Translations under genes and position numbers: made by a program | Shown here: positions 50,973 to 60,960 of the stretch, piece by piece | How the letters are laid out: every line of letters starts with the position of its first letter | Position numbering within the stretch: the first letter of the stretch is position 1 | Assembly: GCA_002049455.2 (NCBI GenBank) | Contig: KV918973.1 | Span: 1-64,000 of the forward strand | DNA: 64,000 nt | Reading direction: 5' to 3' | Source: Porphyra umbilicalis | Lineage: Eukaryota; Rhodophyta; Bangiophyceae; Bangiales; Bangiaceae | The notes under the pieces: generated by a model | Told to the model about the DNA's origin: nothing | The model's database searches: none | What the model saw: the letters and a program-made list of their open reading frames with translations, nothing else

Positions 50973-52991
50973 ATGGACGGAGGCGCTGCCGGCATGGGCG
51001 GCATCAAGATCGACAAGTTGACGGAGACGAACTTCCACGAATGGCGTCAGCGCATTAAGATGGTCCTCGCGCTGCGCGACCTGGACGATATGCTTGACGA
51101 AGACGGCAAGCCGACGGACGCGGATGCCCGCGAGTTGGCGGTGTGGAAGCGTCGAGACACGAAGGCGAGCGCCATCATTGGGCTCACCCTTGGATCTGAG
51201 CAGCTCGAGCACGTGTCGGGCTGCAAGACGACGGCAGAAATGTGGTCGACGCTGCAAGGTGTCTTCCAGCGCAAGAGTTTGATGAACAAGATGAAGGCGC
51301 GACGCGAGTTCTACACCGTCGAAATGACCGTCGGTGAGGGCATGCTGGGCTACATCAACCGCGTGCGCAACCTCGGCGAGAACCTCAAGGCCATGGGCGG
51401 CGAGGTGACGGAGATGGACGTTGCTATGAGTGTCCTCAACGGGCTGACGTCCAAGTACGAGAACCTGCTGGTGGCTCTCGACGCCAAGGGCGAGGACGAG
51501 CTGAGCCTCGACTTTGTCAAGAGCCGCTTGCTTCAGGAGGAGCGGCGGCAGGCGGACAAGTCACCGTCGAGCAAGCGCATTGGCGACATGGCACTCGTCG
51601 GCGCCAACTATCGAGGTCAAGGCCGCCGTGGTGACCTCTCCAAGATCGAGTTTTACTACTGCCATAAGCTTGGGCATATCTCTCACGATTGCCCAGAGCT
51701 CAAGGCCAAGAAGCAGAGACAGGACAAGGTGGCCGCGATTGCGGCTGACGATGGTAGCGACAGCGACGACGCTATCTGTTTGGTGGGCAATGCGGCTGAC
51801 ACCGATGACATCTCCAAGTCGTGGCTTGTCGATTCTGCGGCGTCTGCACACATGTGCTGGATGCGCGGGTGCTTCGACGACTACCAGACGACTACGGGAC
51901 GCAGCGTCACCATGGGTGACAAGGGGTCCGTTGCCACGGCGGGCGTCGGAACCGTCGTGCTCAATGTCATCGTTCACGGCAAGACGCGCAAGATCAAGTT
52001 GGAGAAGGTGCTCCATGTTCCTACCATGGGCTTCAACCTCATGTCGGTCGGCATGATGGAGGAGCGTGGTGCGGAAGTGTCATTCAAGGGCGGTAAGACG
52101 ATCATCAAGATTAGCGACAAGGTCGCTGCGTGCGGCACGCGGAAGAGTGGGCTCTACCACCTGGACATGGCCCCACTGTCGGATATTGCTGCGGTGGCCT
52201 CTCTTCTGCTCTGGCATGAGCGCCTTGGGCACGTCAACGTGGCTGGCGTTAAGCGGATGATGAAGAACAAGGACATCGATGGACTCAAGTGCTCTTCCAT
52301 GGCGGTCAAGGACGTCTGCGAGCCGTGCGTGTATGGGAAGGCGGCTATGACGCCTATGCCTAGTGCAGGAGGAGGTCGAGTGACCAAGCGCCTGCAGCTC
52401 GTGCACTCGGACCTGGGCGGGCCAATGTCGGAGCCGTCGCGTGGCGGTGCGCTCTACTTTGGCACCTTCACTGACGACTTCTCCCGCTGGACAGACGTGG
52501 TCTTCCTGCAGAAGAAGAGCGATCTGCTCTCTGAGTACAAGAAGTGGCTGACGAAGGCCCAGCTGCACACGGGAACCAAGATCAAGATCCTACGCTCCGA
52601 CAATGGCGGCGAGTATGTGTCGAACGCATTCAAGGCTCTTCACGATGAGAACGGCACGACGCACCAGACCACGGTGCCCGACACGCCGCAGCAGAACGGG
52701 GTTGCTGAGCGGCTTAACCGAGTTCTCGTGGAGATGGCTCGCACCATGATGCGACACAAGGACGTCGATCAGGATCTTTGGGCAGATGCCATCAAGACGG
52801 CGGTGTACATCAAGAATCGCGTCACCAGCCGGGCGCTTCCCGTCGGCAAGACGCCTTTTGAGCTGTGGAGCGGGAAGAAGCCCGACGTAAGCCACATGCG
52901 GGTGTTTGGGTCGACATGCTGGGTGGTGCCGCACAAGAGTAATATATCGACGGCAAGTTTGGCGACAAGGCGGCGAAGGGCGTCTTCTTAG
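50973..52991 (+). CDS. Copia polyprotein, gag-protease-integrase part
   Basis: Start ATG 50973 (MDGGAAGMGGIKIDKLTETN), 161 bp after the LTR. Gag (UBN2-like) covers residues about 8-200: NFHEWRQRIKMVLALRDLDD, GYINRVRNLGENLKAMG. The zinc knuckle at 227-240 reads FYYCHKLGHISHDC, so the first Cys of CX2CX4HX4C is Phe227. The protease active site is D287 (LVDSAAS). Integrase has the HHCC finger (HERLGHVN ... CEPC) and D480, D543, E579, a D,D-35-E spacing (HSDLGG, RSDNGGEY, NGVAERLN). The frame runs into a stop at 52989-52991 because of a shift at about 52939-52945; the polyprotein continues in another frame. Confidence 0.93.
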   Translation: MDGGAAGMGGIKIDKLTETNFHEWRQRIKMVLALRDLDDMLDEDGKPTDADARELAVWKRRDTKASAIIGLTLGSEQLEHVSGCKTTAEMWSTLQGVFQRKSLMNKMKARREFYTVEMTVGEGMLGYINRVRNLGENLKAMGGEVTEMDVAMSVLNGLTSKYENLLVALDAKGEDELSLDFVKSRLLQEERRQADKSPSSKRIGDMALVGANYRGQGRRGDLSKIEFYYCHKLGHISHDCPELKAKKQRQDKVAAIAADDGSDSDDAICLVGNAADTDDISKSWLVDSAASAHMCWMRGCFDDYQTTTGRSVTMGDKGSVATAGVGTVVLNVIVHGKTRKIKLEKVLHVPTMGFNLMSVGMMEERGAEVSFKGGKTIIKISDKVAACGTRKSGLYHLDMAPLSDIAAVASLLLWHERLGHVNVAGVKRMMKNKDIDGLKCSSMAVKDVCEPCVYGKAAMTPMPSAGGGRVTKRLQLVHSDLGGPMSEPSRGGALYFGTFTDDFSRWTDVVFLQKKSDLLSEYKKWLTKAQLHTGTKIKILRSDNGGEYVSNAFKALHDENGTTHQTTVPDTPQQNGVAERLNRVLVEMARTMMRHKDVDQDLWADAIKTAVYIKNRVTSRALPVGKTPFELWSGKKPDVSHMRVFGSTCWVVPHKSNISTASLATRRRRASS

Positions 52992-54901
52992 GCTATCCCG
53001 ACGGCAGCAAGGCGTACAAGGTCATCCTCGACGACGGCAAGGTCGTCAAGGCACGAAGCGTCGTGTTTGCCGAGACGAACGTAAGCGAGGTGGCAGAAGT
53101 TGCAGAGGAGCTCCCCGGAGACGAAAACGTCGAAGTCGAGACGGGCTTGCGTTCTACAAGCGACGGCGAAGACGTAGATGCCGACAATGACGACAAGGAT
53201 GACAAGCAAGACGATGGATCTGACAAGTCCGCGGACGACAATCAAGGTTGTGGCGGCTCTCAAGACACTCTGCGTCGGAGCGGCAGAGCGCGGCGACCAC
53301 CTGTCGAGTACTGGCGCCCGGTGAGCCTGGTTGCTCACGAGGCGCCCACGACGTACGTGCAAGCCGTTCAAGGGCAGGAATCGGCTAAGTGGCAGATTGC
53401 CATGGACGAGGAGATGGAGGCCATCCGCAAGAACAAGACTTGGCGCTTGACGGATCGCCCGGCCAGTCAACGCGTGCTGAAGGGCAAGTGGGTGTACAAG
53501 GTCAAGAACGAGGTTGACAAGAACGGGAACAACACGACGCGGCACAAGGCGCGCCTGTGCTTCATGGGGAACCGGCAGATCAAGGGGCTCGACTTCAACG
53601 AGACGTTCGCGCCGGTGGCCAAGTTCACTACCATCCGATACATCCTGGCGATGACGGCGGCGAACGGGTGGGAGCTACATCAGATGGACGTCAAGACGGC
53701 ATTCCTCAACGGCGACCTTGACGAGGAGGTCTACATGGAGCAGCCAGACGGCTATGTCGATCCGACGTATCCTGACAAGGTGTGTCGTCTCCTCCAAGCG
53801 CTGTATGGGCTGAAGCAAGCTCCCAAGATGTGGTACGCCAAGCTCGACGACTTCCTCAAGTCACAAGGGTTCAATAACATTGACCCGGATGCATGCCTCT
53901 ACCTCCTTATGGATGACGGCGAAATCATCATCGTCCTGGTGTACGTCGACGATCTACTGTTGGTGGCCTCAAGCCTGGCGGCGATCTACAAGATTAAGGA
54001 CGCTCTGCACAAGCGTTTTGAGATGAAGGACCTGGGCGAGGCCAAGGTCATCCTCGGGCTAGAGATTAGGCGTGACAAGGCGTTGGGCACCCTCAAGCTG
54101 TCGCAGGGCAAGTACGCGGCGCAAGTGCTGGAGAAGTTCGGGATGGCGGAGTGCAACCCGATCGGAACGCCGCTGGAGGTGGGCCTGCAGCTGGTCAAGG
54201 CCGACGAGAGCGACGACACGCTGCCCTACCGCGAAGCTGTCGGCAGTCTGATGTACCTGATGGTCGGGACACGTCCTGACCTCGCCTTCGCTATCGGGAA
54301 GCTGAGTCGGTTTGTTTCGTGCTACGGCAAGGAGCATTGGGCGGCGATCAAGCGCGTTCTACGGTACGTCAAGGGTTCGATGGACAAGGGGCTGGTCTTC
54401 GACAAGAACTCTTCCTGTGTTCTACAAGGCTTTAGTGATGCCGACTGGGCGGGTGACCACGAGACGCGACGTTCGACGACGGGCTTCACCTTCATCTTTG
54501 GCGGAGCAGCCGTCAGCTGGGGTTCTAAGTTGCAGAAGACGGTGGCGCTGTCGACGATGGAAGCTGAGTACATGGCTCTATGTGAGGCCAGCAAGGAAGC
54601 TGTTTGGCTCAACAAGCTCGTGCAAAGCGTGGCAACTCAAGGGCTGCGGACAGCGATCTCGGGCGGGCCGATCAACATCAAGGTCGACAACAGCGGGTGC
54701 ATTGACTTCTCCAAGAACCCCGTCGAGCACAAGCGCACTAAGCACATCGACATTCGCTACCACTTTGTGCGCGAGGCCATCACGACTGACAAGGTGACAT
54801 TGGAGCATTGTGCAACGGACGACATGGTGGCGGACCCGATGACGAAGGAGCTCGGCAAGACCAAGCACGACAAGCATGTCGAGGCCATGGGGCTTTGCTG
54901 A
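52946..54901 (+). CDS. Copia polyprotein, integrase tail-RT-RNase H part
   Basis: The continuing frame opens just after 52942 (DGKFGDKAAKGVFLGYPDGS, the integrase GKGY-like tail), passes an acidic linker, then the reverse transcriptase: WKLTD-type start, VYKVKNEVDKNG, KTAFLNGDLDEEVYMEQPDG, QALYGLKQAPKMWY and the catalytic YVDDLLLVAS (Asp codons 53948-53953). RNase H has GFSDADWAGDHETRRSTTGF, then LSTMEAEYMALCEASKEAVW and KHIDIRYHFVREA. It ends at TGA 54899-54901. It has no start of its own, so expression needs the upstream frame. Apart from the shift the sequence is intact. Confidence 0.93.
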   Translation: MDGKFGDKAAKGVFLGYPDGSKAYKVILDDGKVVKARSVVFAETNVSEVAEVAEELPGDENVEVETGLRSTSDGEDVDADNDDKDDKQDDGSDKSADDNQGCGGSQDTLRRSGRARRPPVEYWRPVSLVAHEAPTTYVQAVQGQESAKWQIAMDEEMEAIRKNKTWRLTDRPASQRVLKGKWVYKVKNEVDKNGNNTTRHKARLCFMGNRQIKGLDFNETFAPVAKFTTIRYILAMTAANGWELHQMDVKTAFLNGDLDEEVYMEQPDGYVDPTYPDKVCRLLQALYGLKQAPKMWYAKLDDFLKSQGFNNIDPDACLYLLMDDGEIIIVLVYVDDLLLVASSLAAIYKIKDALHKRFEMKDLGEAKVILGLEIRRDKALGTLKLSQGKYAAQVLEKFGMAECNPIGTPLEVGLQLVKADESDDTLPYREAVGSLMYLMVGTRPDLAFAIGKLSRFVSCYGKEHWAAIKRVLRYVKGSMDKGLVFDKNSSCVLQGFSDADWAGDHETRRSTTGFTFIFGGAAVSWGSKLQKTVALSTMEAEYMALCEASKEAVWLNKLVQSVATQGLRTAISGGPINIKVDNSGCIDFSKNPVEHKRTKHIDIRYHFVREAITTDKVTLEHCATDDMVADPMTKELGKTKHDKHVEAMGLC

Positions 54902-54924
54902 AAACAAGAACCGCCGCGGCAACA

Positions 54925-54936
54925 AGCAAGGAGGAG
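54925..54936 (+). promoter_or_regulatory. Polypurine tract
   Basis: Purine-rich AAGCAAGGAGGAG-type sequence immediately before the 3' LTR, the expected primer for plus-strand synthesis. Confidence 0.7.
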
Positions 54937-55354
54937 TGTTGGACTGTGATGCTCGTCGCCGACTCCACTGGCGGTTCGCGGTTGGACGATGGTCGGTGAC
55001 CCTTATGGTACCCCACATGGTACATTTGCAAGACGTGGTCAAGTTGCACACATTTGTGTTGGGTCATCTTGGGGCGTTACTTTTGGCATGTTTTGGATTT
55101 GATCTTCGCTTTGCTCTAGTGGCTTTTGATTTGGTGAGTGATTCGATTTGGTGCGAGGGCGTGGGCGTCGGTGTGGGCGCGAGAGGGGGGAGCACTGGGG
55201 CCGGTGGGGACTATTTTAGAGGTGCTCTCGGTTGGGAGAGGCGGGCGATCCTTAGGACAACCAACAAAGCACGTTCGCACACACACACACAAGCTCAAGC
55301 CACTCAACCACTTCACCGTGGTCCCCCAACCCCTATCCCCACTGCGTTTCAACA
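54937..55354 (+). repeat. 3' LTR
   Basis: 418 bp, apparently identical to the 5' LTR; followed by the CACAA duplication. Confidence 0.95.
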
Positions 55355-55359
55355 CACAA

Positions 55360-56050
55360 GGCACTAAGGAGCTGTGCTGCTCAAGGTGATGCCACGTCGC
55401 CGTCCCAGACATGCAAAAGTCACAACCGCCAAACCAGTGCAAGAATCTCAGGCGCAACGACCTCAGACATGGACCACACCAACGCACGCAACAGCAATGC
55501 AGAAGTAAACGGCTTAAAAAGCGCGGGATGCACCCGCTCGCGACGGCTGGTGAAAAAGGAACGGCACAATGTCCGCAGAAGCAACCAGAAAGAAGATCAT
55601 GTCTACGAGACCGAACTCGGAAGAAGACACAAAAGGAAGCCATTGCGCAATACACGAGCGGGCACGGTCCGCGGACCAGGTGCGGTGCGCGGAACCAGAG
55701 CGGCGACCACTCCTCCAAGGTGCGCTCAAGTGAGTCGAGGGATGCCTGCAGCGTAAGTGTGCGCAACCGCAGAGAAGGCATGGTCAAGTGCAGTGGGGAG
55801 GGCAGTCCCCGTTGCGCGCGGTCGCGCGCCCAGGCGAAGCGCACGTGTCCACCGTCCCGGCCAAAATCGCCGGTATTCGTTTCTCGAGCTGATAGTATTT
55901 ATTCTGCGACGCCGCTGTTCGCGGCCCACTGCCTGCGCAGTGCACATCGTCACTGAATCCCCGTCGAGCCCGTTTTGCCTCAAATCGCTGGGCTTCTCTC
56001 GTTGCGTGGCCAGTCAGTCCACACACAGAGTGAGTAAAAGCCAATTTGTC
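55360..56050. other. Right flank of copia; no gene
   Basis: No convincing frame. Continues the sequence interrupted by the copia element. Confidence 0.4.
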
Positions 56051-58329
56051 AGCACTGGAGTTCCGATATGCCGTTCGAGCCAATGCCGACGACGGCAGCA
56101 CCGCCGCGTCCTCGGGGTCGCAACCGCGGCGGCGGCCCACGCCCGACACACCCCCCCCGCGCCCGCGGCGGTGCGCGACCGCCAGCGACCAACACGGCAG
56201 CCGCGTGGTCGGCTGCCGCGCCGACGCGGCGACCGCCCCCCCCCCCCCCCCCCAGCGCGTGCGTGTGAATGTTACCGCCGTAGCCGCCGCCGCGCACGTC
56301 ACCCGCGCGGACGGCGGCGGCCGACGCCCCGCCCCGTCGGTGGCCGCACCGCCCGTCGCGCGCGCCATGGCGTGCTCCAAGGCACCGCTGCCTTCCCCAC
56401 GCGCCGACGCGGCGGCAGCGTTGACGGCCGCCACGCTCTCCAAGGTGCCCCCGCCCACCTCTCCCTCGCCATTGTCTGACGGGGTACGGGCACGGCCGCC
56501 GTTGAGCGGGGGAGGGCGCCGGCAGCGGCGCCGCCTCCTCCCCGGCCGCCGCTGCCGCCATCTCCCCGAGTGCCGCAGAAGCCACCACCGAGCCCGCCAC
56601 CTCCGCGACTACGACGGGCGGCAGCGGCGGCGGCGGTGGTGGCGGCGGGCTGCGGTCCATGTCCCCACTGCCGCCGCTGCCGCCGCTGTCGGGTGTGCGC
56701 ACCGTCACCGACGCGCCGGCGGGGGACGGCGGTGCGGTGCTCGGCGCCGGGCCACCCGCGGCGCCTGTGGCGGCGCCCGACGGCGGCGGCCGTGGCGACC
56801 TGGACGCGTGGGAGGGCGGGCGGCGGGCGGTGGGCGAGGGCGGCGGTGCAAGGAAGCGGCGGTCCGACGGCGGCGGCGGAAAGGGCGGTCCGTGGGGGGG
56901 GGGGGCGAGGGGAGACGGTGGCGGCGGAGGCGTCCCATACGCGGATGTCGCTGGGGCGGCAGCTGAGGGGGGTACCCCGCTCAGGGTTGGTGACACGGTG
57001 CTGGCCGGCCATGTCTCGCTGCTATGAAGCCAGTGTACGTGGCGGACGCGCCGCGCCGCCAGCCGGTTGGTGGGGGTGAGGGATTTGGCTGAGGTCGCAC
57101 AGGCCGCGGCGGTGGATGTAGGCTGTCGTGGGGCCCTCAGCGTCAAATTTGAGGCGTTGCGGAGACTGACCGGTCATTCTGTTTCCTTGCACTGCTTGCT
57201 CGTGTTGCGCTCGTATGCGCATTGCTTGTCAGGCCCTATGTTTCAAATTCTTTCCAACAGGAACTGGAGGTTTTTGTTGGCGGCGAGCAGCTGCGTCCAC
57301 TTTCAAGGCTGGCCCCAATCGTGGGACGGCGTCACAGAGTCGGTCCTCCCCCGCACCTCCTTCGACATGATTCCCTCGCGGGAGCTCGTCTGTGCCAACG
57401 TGCAGCAATAGCCGGGCGGCGGCTGTGGAGTGGACGGCGCCATTGCGGGCATCGACGGTGACGGCAGCGCCGGCGCCGGCGAGCTCGACGCCACCACGTG
57501 AGCGACGGGCGCCGACGGTGACGCCCGCAAGCGCGAGCTTCCCAACGCCCCCGTCGGCGCCGACGGGCGGGTGACCAAGTGCGGGCGGCGCCGGTGGCGG
57601 CGGCGGCGTGGCGTCGGTGGGTGGCATTCTGCCGAGGACGCGCGTCGTCACGGGGCAGATGAGCGGCGGCGCCAAGACGTCGGAGGCGGCGTGAATGCTT
57701 TGCATGCCAGGAGGTGCGGGGGTGGGCGTCTGCTTGTGGCGGAGCGGGAGAGGCTCGGCGGTGACGGCGGCGGCGGCGGCGGCGGCGGTGGCGCTGGCAG
57801 TACTTGTGTGCGGTGGCTGGCTTGCCGTGGACGCGCGGCCACGCGGGGGGGGTGGGTCGCGGGGGCCGGTCATCGTCGGCTACCTTATCTCTGTGCTCGC
57901 CTTGCGGATGGGTGGCAGGCGGCTTGTGAGGAGGGGGGGGGGGCTGGAGGTGGCGGTGGCTGCGGCGGCAATGCCGCTGTGCATTCCTGGTGGTGGAGGG
58001 GTGGTCGCTCAGTTGTTGTCGGCGGGATGTTGCGGCCGCTGGGGCCGGGGCGGCGGCGGTGTGTCGTTCGTGGCGTGACTTTTGCCGTGTACGCGGGACG
58101 GCGCGTGAGGGATGAGAATTTACGGCGGGTGCTCGTCGGCGGCATTTCTTTTGTGCACACCTGGTGGTGTTGGGGTGGGCTTGTGGTCTTGGAAAGTGGG
58201 GAAATGCAGACAACGGCCTTGATAAAAGACAGACGTGATTTTTCGCTACCGCTTTCGGCGGAGCTATCCCTCACCAGAGCGCTCCTCTGCTGCCCACCTC
58301 ATTCTTGAACACTCCCCTTTCACACAGTG
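56051..58329. other. GC-rich region with unresolved coding signals
   Basis: Long frames on both strands come from CCG/CGG composition. Two pieces may be real. One is 57269-57411 (plus), preceded by a good acceptor (TTCTTTCCAACAG) and reading WDGVTESVLPRTSFDMIPSR to a TAG. The other is 57695-58078 (plus), 127 codons with a hydrophobic segment (AVALAVLVCGGWLAV). Neither is recognised, and the minus strand is equally open at the second. Confidence 0.3.
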
Positions 58330-58707
58330 CTAGTCCTCGACGTCAAAGATGACTTCCGACAAGGACCGCATCGCCGCGACGGCGCGGCTCATGCGGCGCT
58401 TCGCCTCTTTGTGAACCGCTTCCGCAGCGGAGTGCTCGCGATCGAGGCGCTTGACCACTGCTTCGCGCTGCACCACCACCTGCTCGACCGCGGCCGCCGC
58501 TTCGTCCATCCGCCGCTTCGCCGCCTTCCGCGTTTGCTTTGCAAAGAACCACTGCTCCTCGCCGGCGGTGCGTTTGCGCGACACGCCCGGCGCAGCCGCC
58601 AAAATCGTCGGTACCCCCGCGTCGGGGGCAGAGGTGGCGGCCGCGAGGGCAGGGCCGGCGGAAGCGGCGGCGGCACGGGCGGAAACTGCGAAGGCAGCGA
58701 CCGACAG

Positions 58708-58738
<31 letters not shown>

Positions 58739-59075
58739 GGAGGCGGCGGCGGCGGCGGCGGCGGAGGCGGGGGCGGCGGCGGAGGTGGAGGTGGGGGCGG
58801 GGGCGGGGGCAGGGACGAGGACGGGGATGGGGGCGGGGGCGGCGGGGGCGGCGACGGAGGGGGCGGGGGAGGAGGCGGGCGCGGAGCAGACGCTTCGGGT
58901 GTTGGCGTGCGCGACGGCGGCGGAGCGGAGGGAGCCGCCGATGCGCGCGCCCCCCGCCCTTGAGTGCGTGCACGTGCTGATGAGTACGCAGCTCGGCGGC
59001 TCCGGGACGGTAGGAGTAGCCCCTTTCGGGCCGGTGGCGGCGGCGGCGACGGCGACGGCGACGACGGCGTCGGCG

Positions 59076-59106
<31 letters not shown>

Positions 59107-59289
59107 AGGCGGCGCCTCATGCGGCGGCGACGGCGTCGAGCCAACCCGTGGCGTACTCGGGTAGGAGGTCTCCGTCGCCGGTCCGCCGCGGTTGTTGCCA
59201 ACGCGGCACGCTTCCCGGGACCACCGGAAGACCGCCCCTGACGACATGGTCGACGCAGACGGCGTCGTGTCGAGGAATGACGGAGCCAT
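58330..59289 (-). CDS. Polyproline and coiled-coil protein, 319 residues
   Basis: Function unknown. Frame 59289-58330 on the minus strand. Residues 1-130 are Ser/Pro-rich with short proline blocks. There are 34 consecutive Pro at 58809-58708 (about residues 161-194), then an Ala-rich stretch, then an Arg/Lys-rich helical C-terminus (KQTRKAAKRRMDEAAAAVEQ, VVVQREAVVKRLDREHSAAE, SRAVAAMRSLSEVIFDVED) with heptad character. Proline runs of this kind bind profilin or SH3/EVH1 domains in other proteins; here that is inference. A minus-strand TATAAAG lies about 190 bp upstream. The contrast between the low-complexity middle and the ordinary C-terminus favours a real gene. Confidence 0.6.
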
Positions 59290-59476
59290 TTTTGCAGAGG
59301 AGGCGGGGTGGGGGCGGGCGGTAGAGGGGGGGCGGCGGGCAGAGCAGAGTGGCGAAGGAGTGGTCGGGCTCGGCAGAGACAGAAAGGGCTGCGGAGAGAT
59401 GACGGGCGAGGTGATGAATTGCTGAGCAGCCGGCGGTATGGGTTAACCAAGAAGATGGAGACAAGGATTCCTCAGA

Positions 59477-59483
59477 CTTTATA
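59477..59483 (-). promoter_or_regulatory. TATA box (TATAAAG, minus strand)
   Basis: Reads GTATAAAGTC on the minus strand, about 190 bp before the ATG of the polyproline/coiled-coil gene. Confidence 0.45.
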
Positions 59484-59509
59484 CTTTCAAGTGCAACCCC
59501 CACACGCGC

Positions 59510-60960
59510 CCCCGCCGCGCGTCGCATGGGGGGCAGCGACGGGATGAGCTCACGCGCAGGCAGCGGGGAGCGCCTCGCCGCCGTCGCCAGCGGCATATCA
59601 AGCGGGCAGGGACGGAAGCTAGGCAGCAACTCGCCGCTGGCGCAGTCCGCATGGAAGGCAGGGGGAGGGGGCGGGACCACGGGCAGCATGCGGCGAGCAA
59701 CGCCCCGACGACACAGGTGTGGTGGGTTGCACGGGAAGGGGGGGGACCACGAGAAGGCAGTGGGGAGCGGCGCGTCGGCGCCGCTGTCGCGAACGGCATG
59801 TCAAGCGGGCAGGGACGGAAGCTAGGCAGCGACGCGCCGCTGGCGCAGTCCGCATTGGAGGCAGGGGGAGGGGGCGGGATCACGGGCAGCATGGGGCGAG
59901 CAACGCGCCGACACCAACGCGCCGACGCCGCAGGTGGGGTGGGTTGCACGGGGGTGGGGGGCACCACGAGAAGGCAATGGGGAGCGGCGCGTCGGCGCCG
60001 TCGTCCAAGTGGGACGCAGCCCCGGCGGGGAGCTCCACAGCGCACAGCAGGGGGGGCACTTAATGCCAGCGGATAGGGGAGATAGGGTTCGGCATGCCGC
60101 CGTCACAGCCCGCGTCGGAGCCAAAGGGGGGAGGCGGGACCACAGGCCACCACCCGGGAGCGGTGCGCCGCCGCTTGACACAGTGTCGGCGGCAGGGGCC
60201 CACCTAAAGCAGGGCAGACACCCAGAAGCGGTGCGTCGTCGCTACAGTTGAGGTGGGTTGCACAATGAGGGGGCGGACTACGAGAAGATAGTGGGGAGCG
60301 GCGCGTAGGCGCCGTCGTCTGAGTGGGACGCAGCCCGGGCAGGGGGCTGCACATCCCTAGACAGGAAGGGCACAAGCAGCCAGCGGGTAGGGGAGATATG
60401 GTTCGGCGTGCCGCCGTCGCAGCGGACGTCGGAGCCAGAGGGGAAAGGCGGGACCACAGCCCACTAGCCGGGAGCGGTGCGCCGCCGCGTGACGCAGCGT
60501 GGGCGGCAGGGGCCCACCCACAGCAGGGAAGACACCCGGAAGCGGTGCGTAGCCGCTACAGTTGAGGTGGGTGACACGGACGCGGAGCGGACCACCAGAA
60601 GGCAGCGAGGAGCGGTGGGTCGGCGCCGGCGTCCGAAGGGGATGCAGCGTCGGCGGCAGGCTTGCACAGAACAGGGCTGGGGGGCCACGGACAGCCAGCG
60701 GGTGGGGGCAATGGGGAACAGCACGCCACCTGAGGAGGTCGGCGGGAGCACAATAATTCAGCAAGGAGCAGCGCGCCAGGTCGCGCGTCCGCGTGGGTGG
60801 CACGGGCGAGGCCGCAACAGGGCAGGCACCGGTGAGCGCGGCGCCGCCCCGCAGTTGGGGTGGGGTGCTGGGGATCAGAGGGAGATGGAAGCATCTGAGG
60901 ACCGCCAGCCGCAGGCGGGGGCGGGGAGGGCTCGGCGGGCGGATCCTGGGTGGTGACCCA
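59510..60960. repeat. Degenerate long-unit tandem repeat region
   Basis: Blocks such as AGCGGGCAGGGACGGAAGCT (59597 and 59804, 207 bp apart), GCGGGACCACGGGC/AGGCC and GGGAGCGGCGCGTCGGCGCC recur at about 200-300 bp spacing with substitutions and indels. Open frames are by-products of the repeated G-rich units. Confidence 0.65.

Larger units (their letters stand above)
50394..55354 (+). mobile_element. Complete Ty1/copia LTR retrotransposon (4961 bp)
   Basis: Two 418-bp LTRs in direct orientation that look identical base for base, TG...CA-type ends (TGTTGGA...TTCAACA) and a 5-bp target duplication CACAA (50389-50393 and 55355-55359). Domain order gag, protease, integrase, reverse transcriptase, RNase H is that of copia. 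Identical LTRs mean a very recent insertion. One frame interruption in the polyprotein is the only clear lesion. Confidence 0.97.

Noticed and set aside
53063-53110. ATG at 53063 as an independent start for the copia pol gene
   Set aside because: It falls inside the linker after the integrase; homology continues upstream to about 52946, so it is an internal Met of the polyprotein.
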